A stretch of DNA of 54,460 nucleotides. It comes from Paenibacillus phytorum (GTDB taxonomy: Bacteria; Bacillota; Bacilli; Paenibacillales; NBRC-103111). The stretch spans positions 1-54,460 of the forward strand of contig NZ_WHOA01000131.1 in the NCBI RefSeq assembly GCF_013141715.1, written 5' to 3'. Below the pieces are notes generated by a model, which was given only the letters and a program-made list of their open reading frames with translations, searched no databases and was not told where the DNA came from. Of this stretch, positions 41,551 to 48,199 are shown one piece after another; position 1 is the first letter of the stretch; the number at the start of each line of letters is the position of its first letter. The position numbers and the translations under genes are program-made.

Positions 41551-42138
41551 ATGCGAAAACTCATATTTTTCTTAGGTCCTGCCGGTGCAGGAAAAACGAC
41601 ACTTGCTAAAGCATGGGCACGCAAGCACGGCGGTGCTTTTCTGGATATGGATACGCTGCTCCGACCCGCGGCAGAAGCGATCATGACCATTGCCGGACAA
41701 GACCCGAACGACCGGGATTCCCCCACATACAAGACATACTGTCGCGATTTAGGATACCGCATAACGATGGACGCAGCACTTGAGAATCTCGAACTAGGCT
41801 TGGATGCTATTGTAGTCGGACCTTTCACCAAAGAACTAGCAGATCCGATTTGGCTGGAAAAGGAACTTTCAAACGTCGGTGCTACGATTAACGATGTTTG
41901 CGTTAGGGCTGTTTTTGTCTATTTACCAAGCGAGAATGCCTACCAAGAACGAATACGGACTAGAGGCTCCGCTTTGGATGTTTGGAAACTGGACAACTGG
42001 AAGCATTTTAGCCAGTCGCTCGTTCGTAGGGAAATCAAATGGCTAATTGATCCCTCTTCGATTCTCTATTTCGATAATTCAGGACCACTTTCATCTGTAA
42101 AGCTAGATGTACTTGAGCAATTCATTTACAGAAGCTAA
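41551..42138 (+). CDS. P-loop NTPase, kinase-like (AAA_33 type)
   Basis: Small ATP-binding protein of 195 aa with Walker A GPAGAGKTT (residues 9-17), then AKAWARKHGGAFLDMDTLL with the Asp-x-Asp that in shikimate or gluconate kinases follows strand 2. VFVYLPSENAYQERIRTRGSALD is an Arg-rich LID-like segment. It looks like a small-molecule kinase of the zeta-toxin/gluconokinase superfamily; the substrate is not clear. The ATG is preceded by GGAGGTTAGGC. Monocistronic, followed 17 bp later by the LacI promoter in the same direction. Confidence 0.8.
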   Translation: MRKLIFFLGPAGAGKTTLAKAWARKHGGAFLDMDTLLRPAAEAIMTIAGQDPNDRDSPTYKTYCRDLGYRITMDAALENLELGLDAIVVGPFTKELADPIWLEKELSNVGATINDVCVRAVFVYLPSENAYQERIRTRGSALDVWKLDNWKHFSQSLVRREIKWLIDPSSILYFDNSGPLSSVKLDVLEQFIYRS

Positions 42139-42155
42139 CGATATAAATAACAACA

Positions 42156-42183
42156 TTGACAATATCTGTTTGTAAAGTAAAAT
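42156..42183 (+). promoter_or_regulatory. Promoter of the LacI-family gene
   Basis: TTGACA (42156-42161) and TAAAAT (42178-42183), 16 bp apart. It sits inside the apparent longer reading frame, which supports the downstream start at 42270. Confidence 0.7.
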
Positions 42184-42269
42184 TTGAATTGATTTCACCT
42201 TACAAATTGACTTCTGTAATTATAGAATACAAAAAGGATCTACATACTTCTCAAGGGGCAAAACATAAA

Positions 42270-43283
42270 ATGAACTCAAAAACTTCCATGCAAGACATCG
42301 CCGATAAATTGGGCATTTCCAAGAATGCCGTCTCCCTGGCCCTCAATAATAAAGCTGGCGTCAGCGAAGAATTGCGCTTTCGTATTTTCGAAGCAGCTAA
42401 TCAGTTGAACTACCGGACAGATACAAAAACAAAAAAGAAACGCGGCAACCTGCTCGTCTTAATCCCTGAAAACATTCGGAATGATAAAATCTTCTACTAC
42501 GAAGTGTTCTGGTCCATAGAAAAAAGAGCCAAAGAAAATGGCTACAACGCCATTATCTGCGGTGTTACACAAGAGATGGAGGATCAACTCATCCTGCCGG
42601 AGCTTTATCATGAAATTGTATTTGACGGCATATTACTCGTTGGCGTCCTTCATCTTAACTATGTTCGAAAGCTTGTGGATTTAGGAATTCCTCTCGTCAC
42701 GGTCGATCATTATTACGATAGCTTACAGCTTGACGCTGTGGTGACCGCGAATGCCGAAGAGGCTTACAAAATCGTCACTCATCTCATTGACAAAGGTCAT
42801 CGGCAAATTGGTTTCATCGGTGCGATTAGTAGGACGAAGAGCTTCAGGGAACGCTGGTCCGGGTACCAAAATGCTATGTCTGATGCAGGGTTGACAGTCG
42901 ATATGAATCACAATATCGTCAATCCCTCACCACTGGAGGCGTTAAATTCCACCCCCGCCCAGTTAGCAGATCTTCTCGATGCGATGACTTCCATGCCGAC
43001 AGCCTGGTTTTGTGCGGATGATCGCGTTGCGATTTCCTTCATTCAAATCCTTATTTCCAAAGGCTACAAGGTACCGGAGGATATCTCTGTTGTTGGATTC
43101 GGCGACATTGAAGCGGCTCAAATGATCGCTCCTCGCTTAACGACGATCCAAGTGCAGCGCGAACAACTCGGCTATGAAGCCGTAGATTTTCTCATTCGCA
43201 AAATCGACTTCGGCGGAAGTCCTGCGAAGATTTCCATCTATGGAGAACTCATTGAGCGTGATTCTTGTAAAGCGTTAGGTTAG
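42270..43283 (+). CDS. LacI-family transcriptional regulator
   Basis: Sugar-responsive repressor of 337 aa. The N-terminal HTH is MQDIADKLGISKNAVSLALNNKAGVSEELR (about 6-36), and the periplasmic-binding-like core contains FDGILLVGVLHLNYVRKL, HLIDKGHRQIGFIG and the terminal VPEDISVVGFGDIEAAQMIAPRLTTIQV motif. The start is ATG 42270; the upstream in-frame region overlaps the -35/-10 promoter. No sugar genes are adjacent, so its regulon lies elsewhere. The effector-binding Arg (ERWSGYQNAM) is present. Confidence 0.92.
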   Translation: MNSKTSMQDIADKLGISKNAVSLALNNKAGVSEELRFRIFEAANQLNYRTDTKTKKKRGNLLVLIPENIRNDKIFYYEVFWSIEKRAKENGYNAIICGVTQEMEDQLILPELYHEIVFDGILLVGVLHLNYVRKLVDLGIPLVTVDHYYDSLQLDAVVTANAEEAYKIVTHLIDKGHRQIGFIGAISRTKSFRERWSGYQNAMSDAGLTVDMNHNIVNPSPLEALNSTPAQLADLLDAMTSMPTAWFCADDRVAISFIQILISKGYKVPEDISVVGFGDIEAAQMIAPRLTTIQVQREQLGYEAVDFLIRKIDFGGSPAKISIYGELIERDSCKALG

Positions 43284-43336
43284 AAAATTAAAAAGATACC
43301 CTGTTAGTCAATGCTTACACTCTCTGTAAGAGTCTT

Positions 43337-43417
43337 TTCACTTATCCACTGGAAATGTTATAATATCTGTTAGACGAAGAACGTCCTTGAGCCCTGTGGC
43401 GCAAGGGCGTTTTTTTA
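43337..43417 (+). promoter_or_regulatory. Promoter followed at once by a terminator hairpin
   Basis: TTCACT (43337-43342), 16 bp, TATAAT (43359-43364), then AACGTCCTTG (43380-43389) / CAAGGGCGTT (43402-43411) with seven Ts by 43417. The hairpin may end the LacI gene, or may attenuate the next gene, whose ribosome site (AAGGAGG) follows at about 43428. Confidence 0.55.
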
Positions 43418-43443
43418 TTCTATTATAAGGAGGCGTTTGCCAA

Positions 43444-43797
43444 ATGCCATTTGAACAAGCACATCAGTCGTTCATAGAAAACCATCATGCACGCAGAACT
43501 GGTGAAAGAAAGGGACGTTTACTCAGGGGGCACAACTATGCAGAAAAGCTGCTGCTCCAACAGGTATGGTGGCCGCTATTCGGTAACTTCGACAACCTGC
43601 ATCCGGAATATGAGATCTACGACTGGAATCGCAAATCGCAATACAAGGATATCATCCTGCATAGTGATGTAAATTTTCGGACAGCACGTAAATGGTTGTA
43701 TTGTTTAGTCGAAAAGGGCATCCTGCGCTCAATAACTCGCGGTAAATATACCTGTTACTATGAGCTTAAGGAAGGTGCGTGGCAGCATTTGATTTAG
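43444..43797 (+). CDS. Protein resembling an eroded endonuclease-domain protein
   Basis: 117-residue soluble protein. The N-terminal 55 residues (HHARRTGERKGRLLRGHNYAEKLLLQQVWWPLFGNFDNLHPEYEIYDWNRKSQYKD) resemble the start of Paenibacillaceae endonuclease-like proteins I recall, which continue with a PD-(D/E)xK-type core. That core is missing here: the sequence runs directly into a winged-helix-like end (NFRTARKWLYCLVEKGILRSI..YYEL). The two halves look joined by an in-frame deletion. AAGGAGG precedes the ATG 43444. The family memory is not certain; the description of the two halves is from the sequence. Confidence 0.6.
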   Translation: MPFEQAHQSFIENHHARRTGERKGRLLRGHNYAEKLLLQQVWWPLFGNFDNLHPEYEIYDWNRKSQYKDIILHSDVNFRTARKWLYCLVEKGILRSITRGKYTCYYELKEGAWQHLI

Positions 43798-43943
43798 TGA
43801 CATGGGTGTGATGCATTATTACTTAAGCAATGATGTATAGACTCTCCAAGTGTTTTTCACTTCCACTATTCGGTCTCTCAGTCGGGTGTCCACCACCAGA
43901 TGGGCACCCGCCAATTGAAATCCCCTAGTTCACGATAGTCTAA

Positions 43944-44210
43944 GTTGTATTTTGTGCAACAATACACCTTCCTCACGCCACTGTAGCCTACTACTATTGT
44001 ATTTCGTACAACAATTTGAGCTCAAATCGCCTATTTCCGAGCGATTCCCACCTAAATGTTGTACGCGGTACAACAAAAAGCCAATTTGTCCAAAGAAACC
44101 GCCATATTGTTGCACAAAATACATCATTCCGGCGAGTGGGAGATATTAGTTGAGAATCGGAGTTGAGCAAAACGCCGCTGCGCCCTGCTAAGATGCACAA
44201 AATACAACAA
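43944..44210 (+). repeat. GTTGTA..TACAAC palindrome cluster C (five units)
   Basis: Units: GTTGTATTTTGTGCAAC (43944-43960), TTGTATTTCGTACAACAAT (43997-44015), GTTGTACGCGGTACAAC (44058-44074, 7-bp perfect arms), TTGTTGCACAAAATACATCA (44107-44126) and ATGCACAAAATACAACAA (44193-44210). Several units carry the same TTTTGTGCAAC or TGCACAAAATAC arms in either orientation. The cluster fills the 518-bp gap before the ArsR-type gene. Confidence 0.75.
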
Positions 44211-44257
44211 TACGGTGCAAGTTGAGCTAAACTCGCTGTTTAAACACCATTTTAACG

Positions 44258-44286
44258 TTGTTTAATTAACCTACAAATTATACAAT
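44258..44286 (+). promoter_or_regulatory. Promoter of the ArsR-headed gene
   Basis: TTGTTT (44258-44263) and TACAAT (44281-44286), 17 bp apart, with the palindromic GTTTAATTAAC (44260-44270) at the -35. Confidence 0.55.
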
Positions 44287-44315
44287 GAATAAAAACATAA
44301 GAATGAGGTCCCACT

Positions 44316-45224
44316 ATGCAAATTGAGGTTTCGACCAAAAATATGTTCTTCCTAGAATGTTTCTCCTCGGAGACCCGAGTGAAAATCATTGAGCTGCTGG
44401 GTGAAGAACCTTTGAATATCAAGCAATTATCACAGCGGCTGGAGATTTCATCCGCTATTGTGACTAAGCATATACAGAAGCTAGAACAAGCCGGAATTGT
44501 TACGTCCGAAAGTATGACAGGTGTTCGCGGGACACAGAAAGTATGTTACTTGCAGCTCGAGCAAGCGATGCTTCAGTTCAAAGCAAAGAAACCGTATGAA
44601 CATCCGACGAATACGATTTCAATTCCGGTTGGCCAATATTCATCCTTCGAAGTGAGGCCTACGTGCGGCCTTGCTTCGCCTACGCAAATTATTGGCGTCA
44701 TTGATGACCCCAGATATTTCGCGGATCCCCAACATGTGCATGCCGGCATCCTCTGGTTCGGGAGCGGCTATGTCGAATATAGAATCCCTAACTTCTTTCA
44801 CAGCAATCAGAAGCTTCGCTCCATGGAGATATCTTTTGAAATCTGTTCCGAGGCACCCGGGTTTAACGAGAATTGGCCATCCGATATTTCCTTCTTTATC
44901 AACGAAACTCCCCTTGGTCAATGGACGAGTCCTGGTGATTTTGGAAAGCAAAGGGGCGTGCTATCCCCGGATTGGTGGGGAAATGGTTTCACTCAGCACG
45001 GTCTTTTGAAAATCATCACCGTCAATCCGCAAGGCTCTTTCTTGGACGGAACGAAGATTTCCGACATCACCATCCAAGACTTAGATATTTCTTTCGCAAA
45101 AGACATACATTTTCGAATTGCTTCCTTAGAAGACTCCACAAACTGCGGCGGTATTACGTTGTTCGGCAAGCAGTTTGGAAATTATGAGCAAGACATTGTG
45201 GTGACGATGCATGAGGATAAATAG
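44316..45224 (+). CDS. ArsR-family regulator with C-terminal beta-rich sensor domain
   Basis: Two-part protein of 302 aa. Residues 5-90 are an ArsR/winged-helix domain: FSSETRVKIIELLGEEPLNIKQLSQRLEISSAIVTKHIQKLEQAGIVTSE. The remaining 200 residues form a beta-rich domain resembling a carbohydrate-binding jelly-roll: GYVEYRIPNFFHSNQKLRSMEISFEICSEA and DISFFINETPLGQWTSPGDFGKQRG..PDWWGNGFTQHGLLK. ArsR proteins are normally 90-130 aa, so the long fusion is notable; such fusions occur beside glycosidase genes in Bacillales, suggesting sugar sensing. No metal-binding Cys pair is visible. The ATG follows AATGAGG. Confidence 0.8.
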   Translation: MQIEVSTKNMFFLECFSSETRVKIIELLGEEPLNIKQLSQRLEISSAIVTKHIQKLEQAGIVTSESMTGVRGTQKVCYLQLEQAMLQFKAKKPYEHPTNTISIPVGQYSSFEVRPTCGLASPTQIIGVIDDPRYFADPQHVHAGILWFGSGYVEYRIPNFFHSNQKLRSMEISFEICSEAPGFNENWPSDISFFINETPLGQWTSPGDFGKQRGVLSPDWWGNGFTQHGLLKIITVNPQGSFLDGTKISDITIQDLDISFAKDIHFRIASLEDSTNCGGITLFGKQFGNYEQDIVVTMHEDK

Positions 45225-45349
45225 GATCGTATAGTTAACGAGCCCTCTAGGTCCGTTGACGACAACAAAATGTCAAGTAAATCCCCGATTTGCAGATTTA
45301 AAATATGAATAATCTGGAAATCCCCACATTGACACCAAACTTGACAGAA

Positions 45350-45391
45350 AAAAAGCACCTGTACAATTTTAGCCAAAATACGGTGCTTTTT
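45350..45391 (+). terminator. Bidirectional terminator between ArsR-type and glycosyltransferase genes
   Basis: AAAAAGCACC (45350-45359) / GGTGCTTTTT (45382-45391) with an inner ATTTT/AAAAT stem. T runs on both sides serve both converging genes. Confidence 0.85.
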
Positions 45392-45465
45392 CAAGGGGAA
45401 AAAGAGGGACAAAGGGGCTCCCAAAACAAAGCTAACTTTACATACGTTGTAGATGGCTCAAAGTA

Positions 45466-46647
45466 TTACACATTTGCATAGGCTAGCTGCAGGCCATCTA
45501 GTGCAGGTATGAAATGATGGTGAGTATCCAATATCGCATTCAGCGTGTGAAGAGCATCTTGGTTCTGCTGACTAAGCTTGGCATTCTTCTTAAGTCTTAC
45601 CAGCAAAGACTGGTTGGCGATAACCTCAAGCAATTGCCTTTTCAGCTCCACCGCATTCTTCACTTCAATCGCCGCTCCAAGGCCAACAAGAAATGCCGCA
45701 TTATCCTGCTCTTGACCAGGTATCGGCTTGTACAGCATCATCGGTAGCTCGAGTGCGAGTGCCTCGGATACGGTAAGCCCTCCCGGCTTCGTCACGATCA
45801 GATCGGATAAAGCCATCAGCTCGTGGACATGATCCACGAATCCTGTGACCATCACGCGATGACGCGTTTTCTCGCCACCCAGCTCCTCCTCTAGCTGCTG
45901 CTTCAGCTTCTCGTTGCGCCCGCATACGAATACAAACTGCACCGGCACCGCCAAATCGTCTGATTGCAGCACAGACTTAAACTGTTTGCCGATCAAGCCA
46001 TGTCCGCCGCCCATCACCAGTACAGTAGGCATGTCACGATGCAAACCATGCTTATCACGAAGCTCGTTCCGATCATACGTTTGCGTGAAAGGCATTCGAA
46101 TCGGAATACCCGTCACTATAATACGCTGCTCCGGAATCCGGTAACGTAGAAGCGATTGCTTCACATGCTCCGCACCAACGAGATAACGATCCGTACCGGG
46201 ATGAACCCAGTAGCTGTGATCCGTATAATCGGTCATCACTGTCACCGTAGGCACCGTGGTCAATCCGTTACATTTTAAGTATGACATCGCCGCGGCCGCT
46301 CCTGGAAAAGTGCATACCACTTCCGTCGGTTCCTCTTCTTGCAGCAGTTCCAGCATCCTATCGGTGCTGAACGATTTCATCTTTTTGAACATATGGGACA
46401 ATGTATTATCCTCTCGCGTCTTGCGGTATAAATACCCGTAAACCGAAGGCAGACTTTTCACCCATTGCATATAGCAGTATTTGCCCACCGAATGCAGGTA
46501 AGGATGCGTCCACTCCAGGAAATCAACCACCTTCACGTCCACATCTGGTTTATAAAACCGTGCAGCTTCCAGAATCGCTTGCGCTGCTTTATTATGCCCG
46601 TCCCCTAGGCTGCCTGTCAGGATTAATAGTTTGTCCCTACGTTTCAT
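45466..46647 (-). CDS. MGDG-synthase-type glycosyltransferase (UgtP-like)
   Basis: GT28 family glycosyltransferase of 393 aa. The N-terminal MGDG_synth domain has LLILTGSLGDGHNKAAQAI, CTFPGAAAAMSYLK and TVMTDYTDHSYWVHPGTDRYLVGAEHVK. The C-terminal nucleotide-sugar domain has VLVMGGGHGLIGKQFK and LIVTKPGGLTVSEALALELPMMLYKPIPGQEQDNA. Homologues transfer glucose or galactose to diacylglycerol, making glycolipid anchors. The ATG overlaps the PAP2 stop by 4 bp (ATGA), so it is translationally coupled to a phosphatase that could supply diacylglycerol or recycle carrier. Confidence 0.9.
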   Translation of the reverse strand: MKRRDKLLILTGSLGDGHNKAAQAILEAARFYKPDVDVKVVDFLEWTHPYLHSVGKYCYMQWVKSLPSVYGYLYRKTREDNTLSHMFKKMKSFSTDRMLELLQEEEPTEVVCTFPGAAAAMSYLKCNGLTTVPTVTVMTDYTDHSYWVHPGTDRYLVGAEHVKQSLLRYRIPEQRIIVTGIPIRMPFTQTYDRNELRDKHGLHRDMPTVLVMGGGHGLIGKQFKSVLQSDDLAVPVQFVFVCGRNEKLKQQLEEELGGEKTRHRVMVTGFVDHVHELMALSDLIVTKPGGLTVSEALALELPMMLYKPIPGQEQDNAAFLVGLGAAIEVKNAVELKRQLLEVIANQSLLVRLKKNAKLSQQNQDALHTLNAILDTHHHFIPALDGLQLAYANV

Positions 46648-47318
46648 CTTCTAAGTCCCCCTTCGAACTTTCGCTGCTGCGTATTCACAGCCACCGATTC
46701 TTTCAGCAAACCAATTCTAAAACGTTCCACGACGTACACAACACCCTCAGAAACCAATACAGCACCCACGATATCCAGAAGAACATGCTGTTTTACCAGC
46801 AACGTCGATACAATAATGAGCAATGACATGCTTGTAACGGCTATTTTATAGGACCAAAATATAGTTGTTGATCTTAAATAGGCTTTCATCATTAAATACG
46901 AAGTTAATACATGTGTACTTGGAAAACAGTTAAACGGTTGATCTGAGCGATACACCCACTGTACCATCCGCAGCAGCCAATCGCTTCCGGTTAGCTCCGG
47001 CCGAGGAACAGTCGTCTGATATATAGCATATACCCCATAACACAGGAGCAGACCCATTATGAACTGAAAAAGTGTTTTATAGTACATGCTGCGATCCTTA
47101 TAAGCCAAATATAAGAACCCAACCAACAGAAATCCATACCAAGACAGGTAAGGTATAACGAAGCTCTTCATAAATGGAATTTGCCGATCCAAATCCGTAA
47201 CTAAGCTGTAAGCCACCCCGTCCGCCTGATTCAGATGAATGTAGATGAGACCCACTAGGGGGATCAATAGCAAGCCGCTGCAAGCCATTATATACGACCA
47301 CCACGAAGTTTTTTTCAC
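46644..47318 (-). CDS. PAP2-family membrane phosphatase (IPC-synthase-like)
   Basis: Membrane protein of 224 aa with about six helices. The acid-phosphatase motifs are VPRPELTG (motif 1 region, the Lys replaced), CFPSTHV (motif 2 with the key His) and LVKQHVLLDIVGA (motif 3, His and Asp). The pattern resembles the PAP2_3/inositol-phosphorylceramide-synthase-like group rather than UppP. GTG 47318 is 7 nt after GAGG. It overlaps the glycosyltransferase gene, a typical operon overlap, and may act on lipid phosphates or transfer a head group. Confidence 0.87.
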   Translation of the reverse strand: MKKTSWWSYIMACSGLLLIPLVGLIYIHLNQADGVAYSLVTDLDRQIPFMKSFVIPYLSWYGFLLVGFLYLAYKDRSMYYKTLFQFIMGLLLCYGVYAIYQTTVPRPELTGSDWLLRMVQWVYRSDQPFNCFPSTHVLTSYLMMKAYLRSTTIFWSYKIAVTSMSLLIIVSTLLVKQHVLLDIVGAVLVSEGVVYVVERFRIGLLKESVAVNTQQRKFEGGLRR

Positions 47319-47470
47319 ATCAATTCCTCGCTCTCCTTTACGTTATCTTCATTATAAAAGAGATCCAATAACTTCTTAACGCACTAAGGTACTGTCTTTC
47401 GTTAGCCAAAGGTCGCGAAAAAACCTAGACCAAAGTCTAAGTTCTATTTTTTGCAAAAAGGAAAAATACA

Positions 47471-47501
47471 CAGAAAAGACCTGTGACTAAGGCACAAGTC
47501 T
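47471..47501 (-). terminator. Terminator after the TIMP-like gene
   Basis: On the minus strand AGACTTGTG (47493-47501) pairs with CACAGGTCT (47477-47485) with one wobble, then TTTTC. Confidence 0.65.
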
Positions 47502-47527
47502 AAAAGGCTATGGAAGTAAGTAAATGC

Positions 47528-48070
47528 TTATTTATTTCTGTTAGATCGCTTCTTATAACGTAGAATTTTATATAAAATAGCCCCGGTCAAGCCAACAAAG
47601 ACGGCGATAGCAATCCAACGATTAGACATATTGTCTCCTATGAAAGATTCCGTTGTATCTTTAGCCTCTTTCAACGGGACCTCTTTGTCTTTCAAGTAGT
47701 CGAGCTCTTTGGAGGCATCGGCAAGCTTTTTGGAAGGTGAGCAAAGCGGGTTTACCCATTCGTTCCCTTTCTTTTTTAGAAAAAGGAGATAGTGCACTCC
47801 TTTCTCACTTGGCCCGTTAAGTGATCCCCATGTGATGTCCTCATCCACATTAATTGTATGTTCCTCAATACCTTTAAAACTTTTTACGACAGTTAATTGA
47901 ATTTGATTACTCTCCTTTTTGCGAACAACGCCCTCAACAAGTCCAATAATGACTCCATCATATTGTTCATAAGCCTGCTCCATCGATGGCATTTGCGCAC
48001 AGGATAGCGCATAGGTATTTACGGGAAATAGAAACACAAGAAGAGCTATCCATATGATTAGTTTATTCAA
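47528..48070 (-). CDS. TIMP-like secreted protein with C-terminal membrane anchor
   Basis: Protein of 180 aa from TTG 48070, 8 nt after AAGGCGG. It has a signal peptide (MNKLIIWIALLVFLFPVNTYA) and a mature start LSCAQMPSMEQAYEQYDGVIIGLVEGVV. The opening Cys and the following VxxxxGxVxxI-type strand are the OB-fold TIMP/NTR-like pattern seen in small Bacillales proteins, which usually begin CSCA. VVKSFKGIEEHTINV continues that fold. A second Cys lies near residue 115. A C-terminal helix (RWIAIAVFVGLTGAILYKIL) followed by KKRSNRNK anchors it, so the domain faces outward. Function is not known. Confidence 0.72.
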   Translation of the reverse strand: MNKLIIWIALLVFLFPVNTYALSCAQMPSMEQAYEQYDGVIIGLVEGVVRKKESNQIQLTVVKSFKGIEEHTINVDEDITWGSLNGPSEKGVHYLLFLKKKGNEWVNPLCSPSKKLADASKELDYLKDKEVPLKEAKDTTESFIGDNMSNRWIAIAVFVGLTGAILYKILRYKKRSNRNK

Positions 48071-48130
48071 GCCAACACCGCCTTTTTTAAATAAGACGGA
48101 TTTGACTGGTAATTGTTGCAAAATTATGTA

Positions 48131-48148
48131 AAAACCTGTTTTACGAAC
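48131..48148 (-). terminator. Weak terminator-like hairpin after YhgE
   Basis: CTGTT/AACAG (5 bp) followed on the minus strand by GTTTTT. The small stem makes this doubtful. Confidence 0.35.
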
Positions 48149-48199
48149 AGACTAGGATCGGCATCAAGCCTATGCCTAGTACAAGCTGTATAACTTCCT

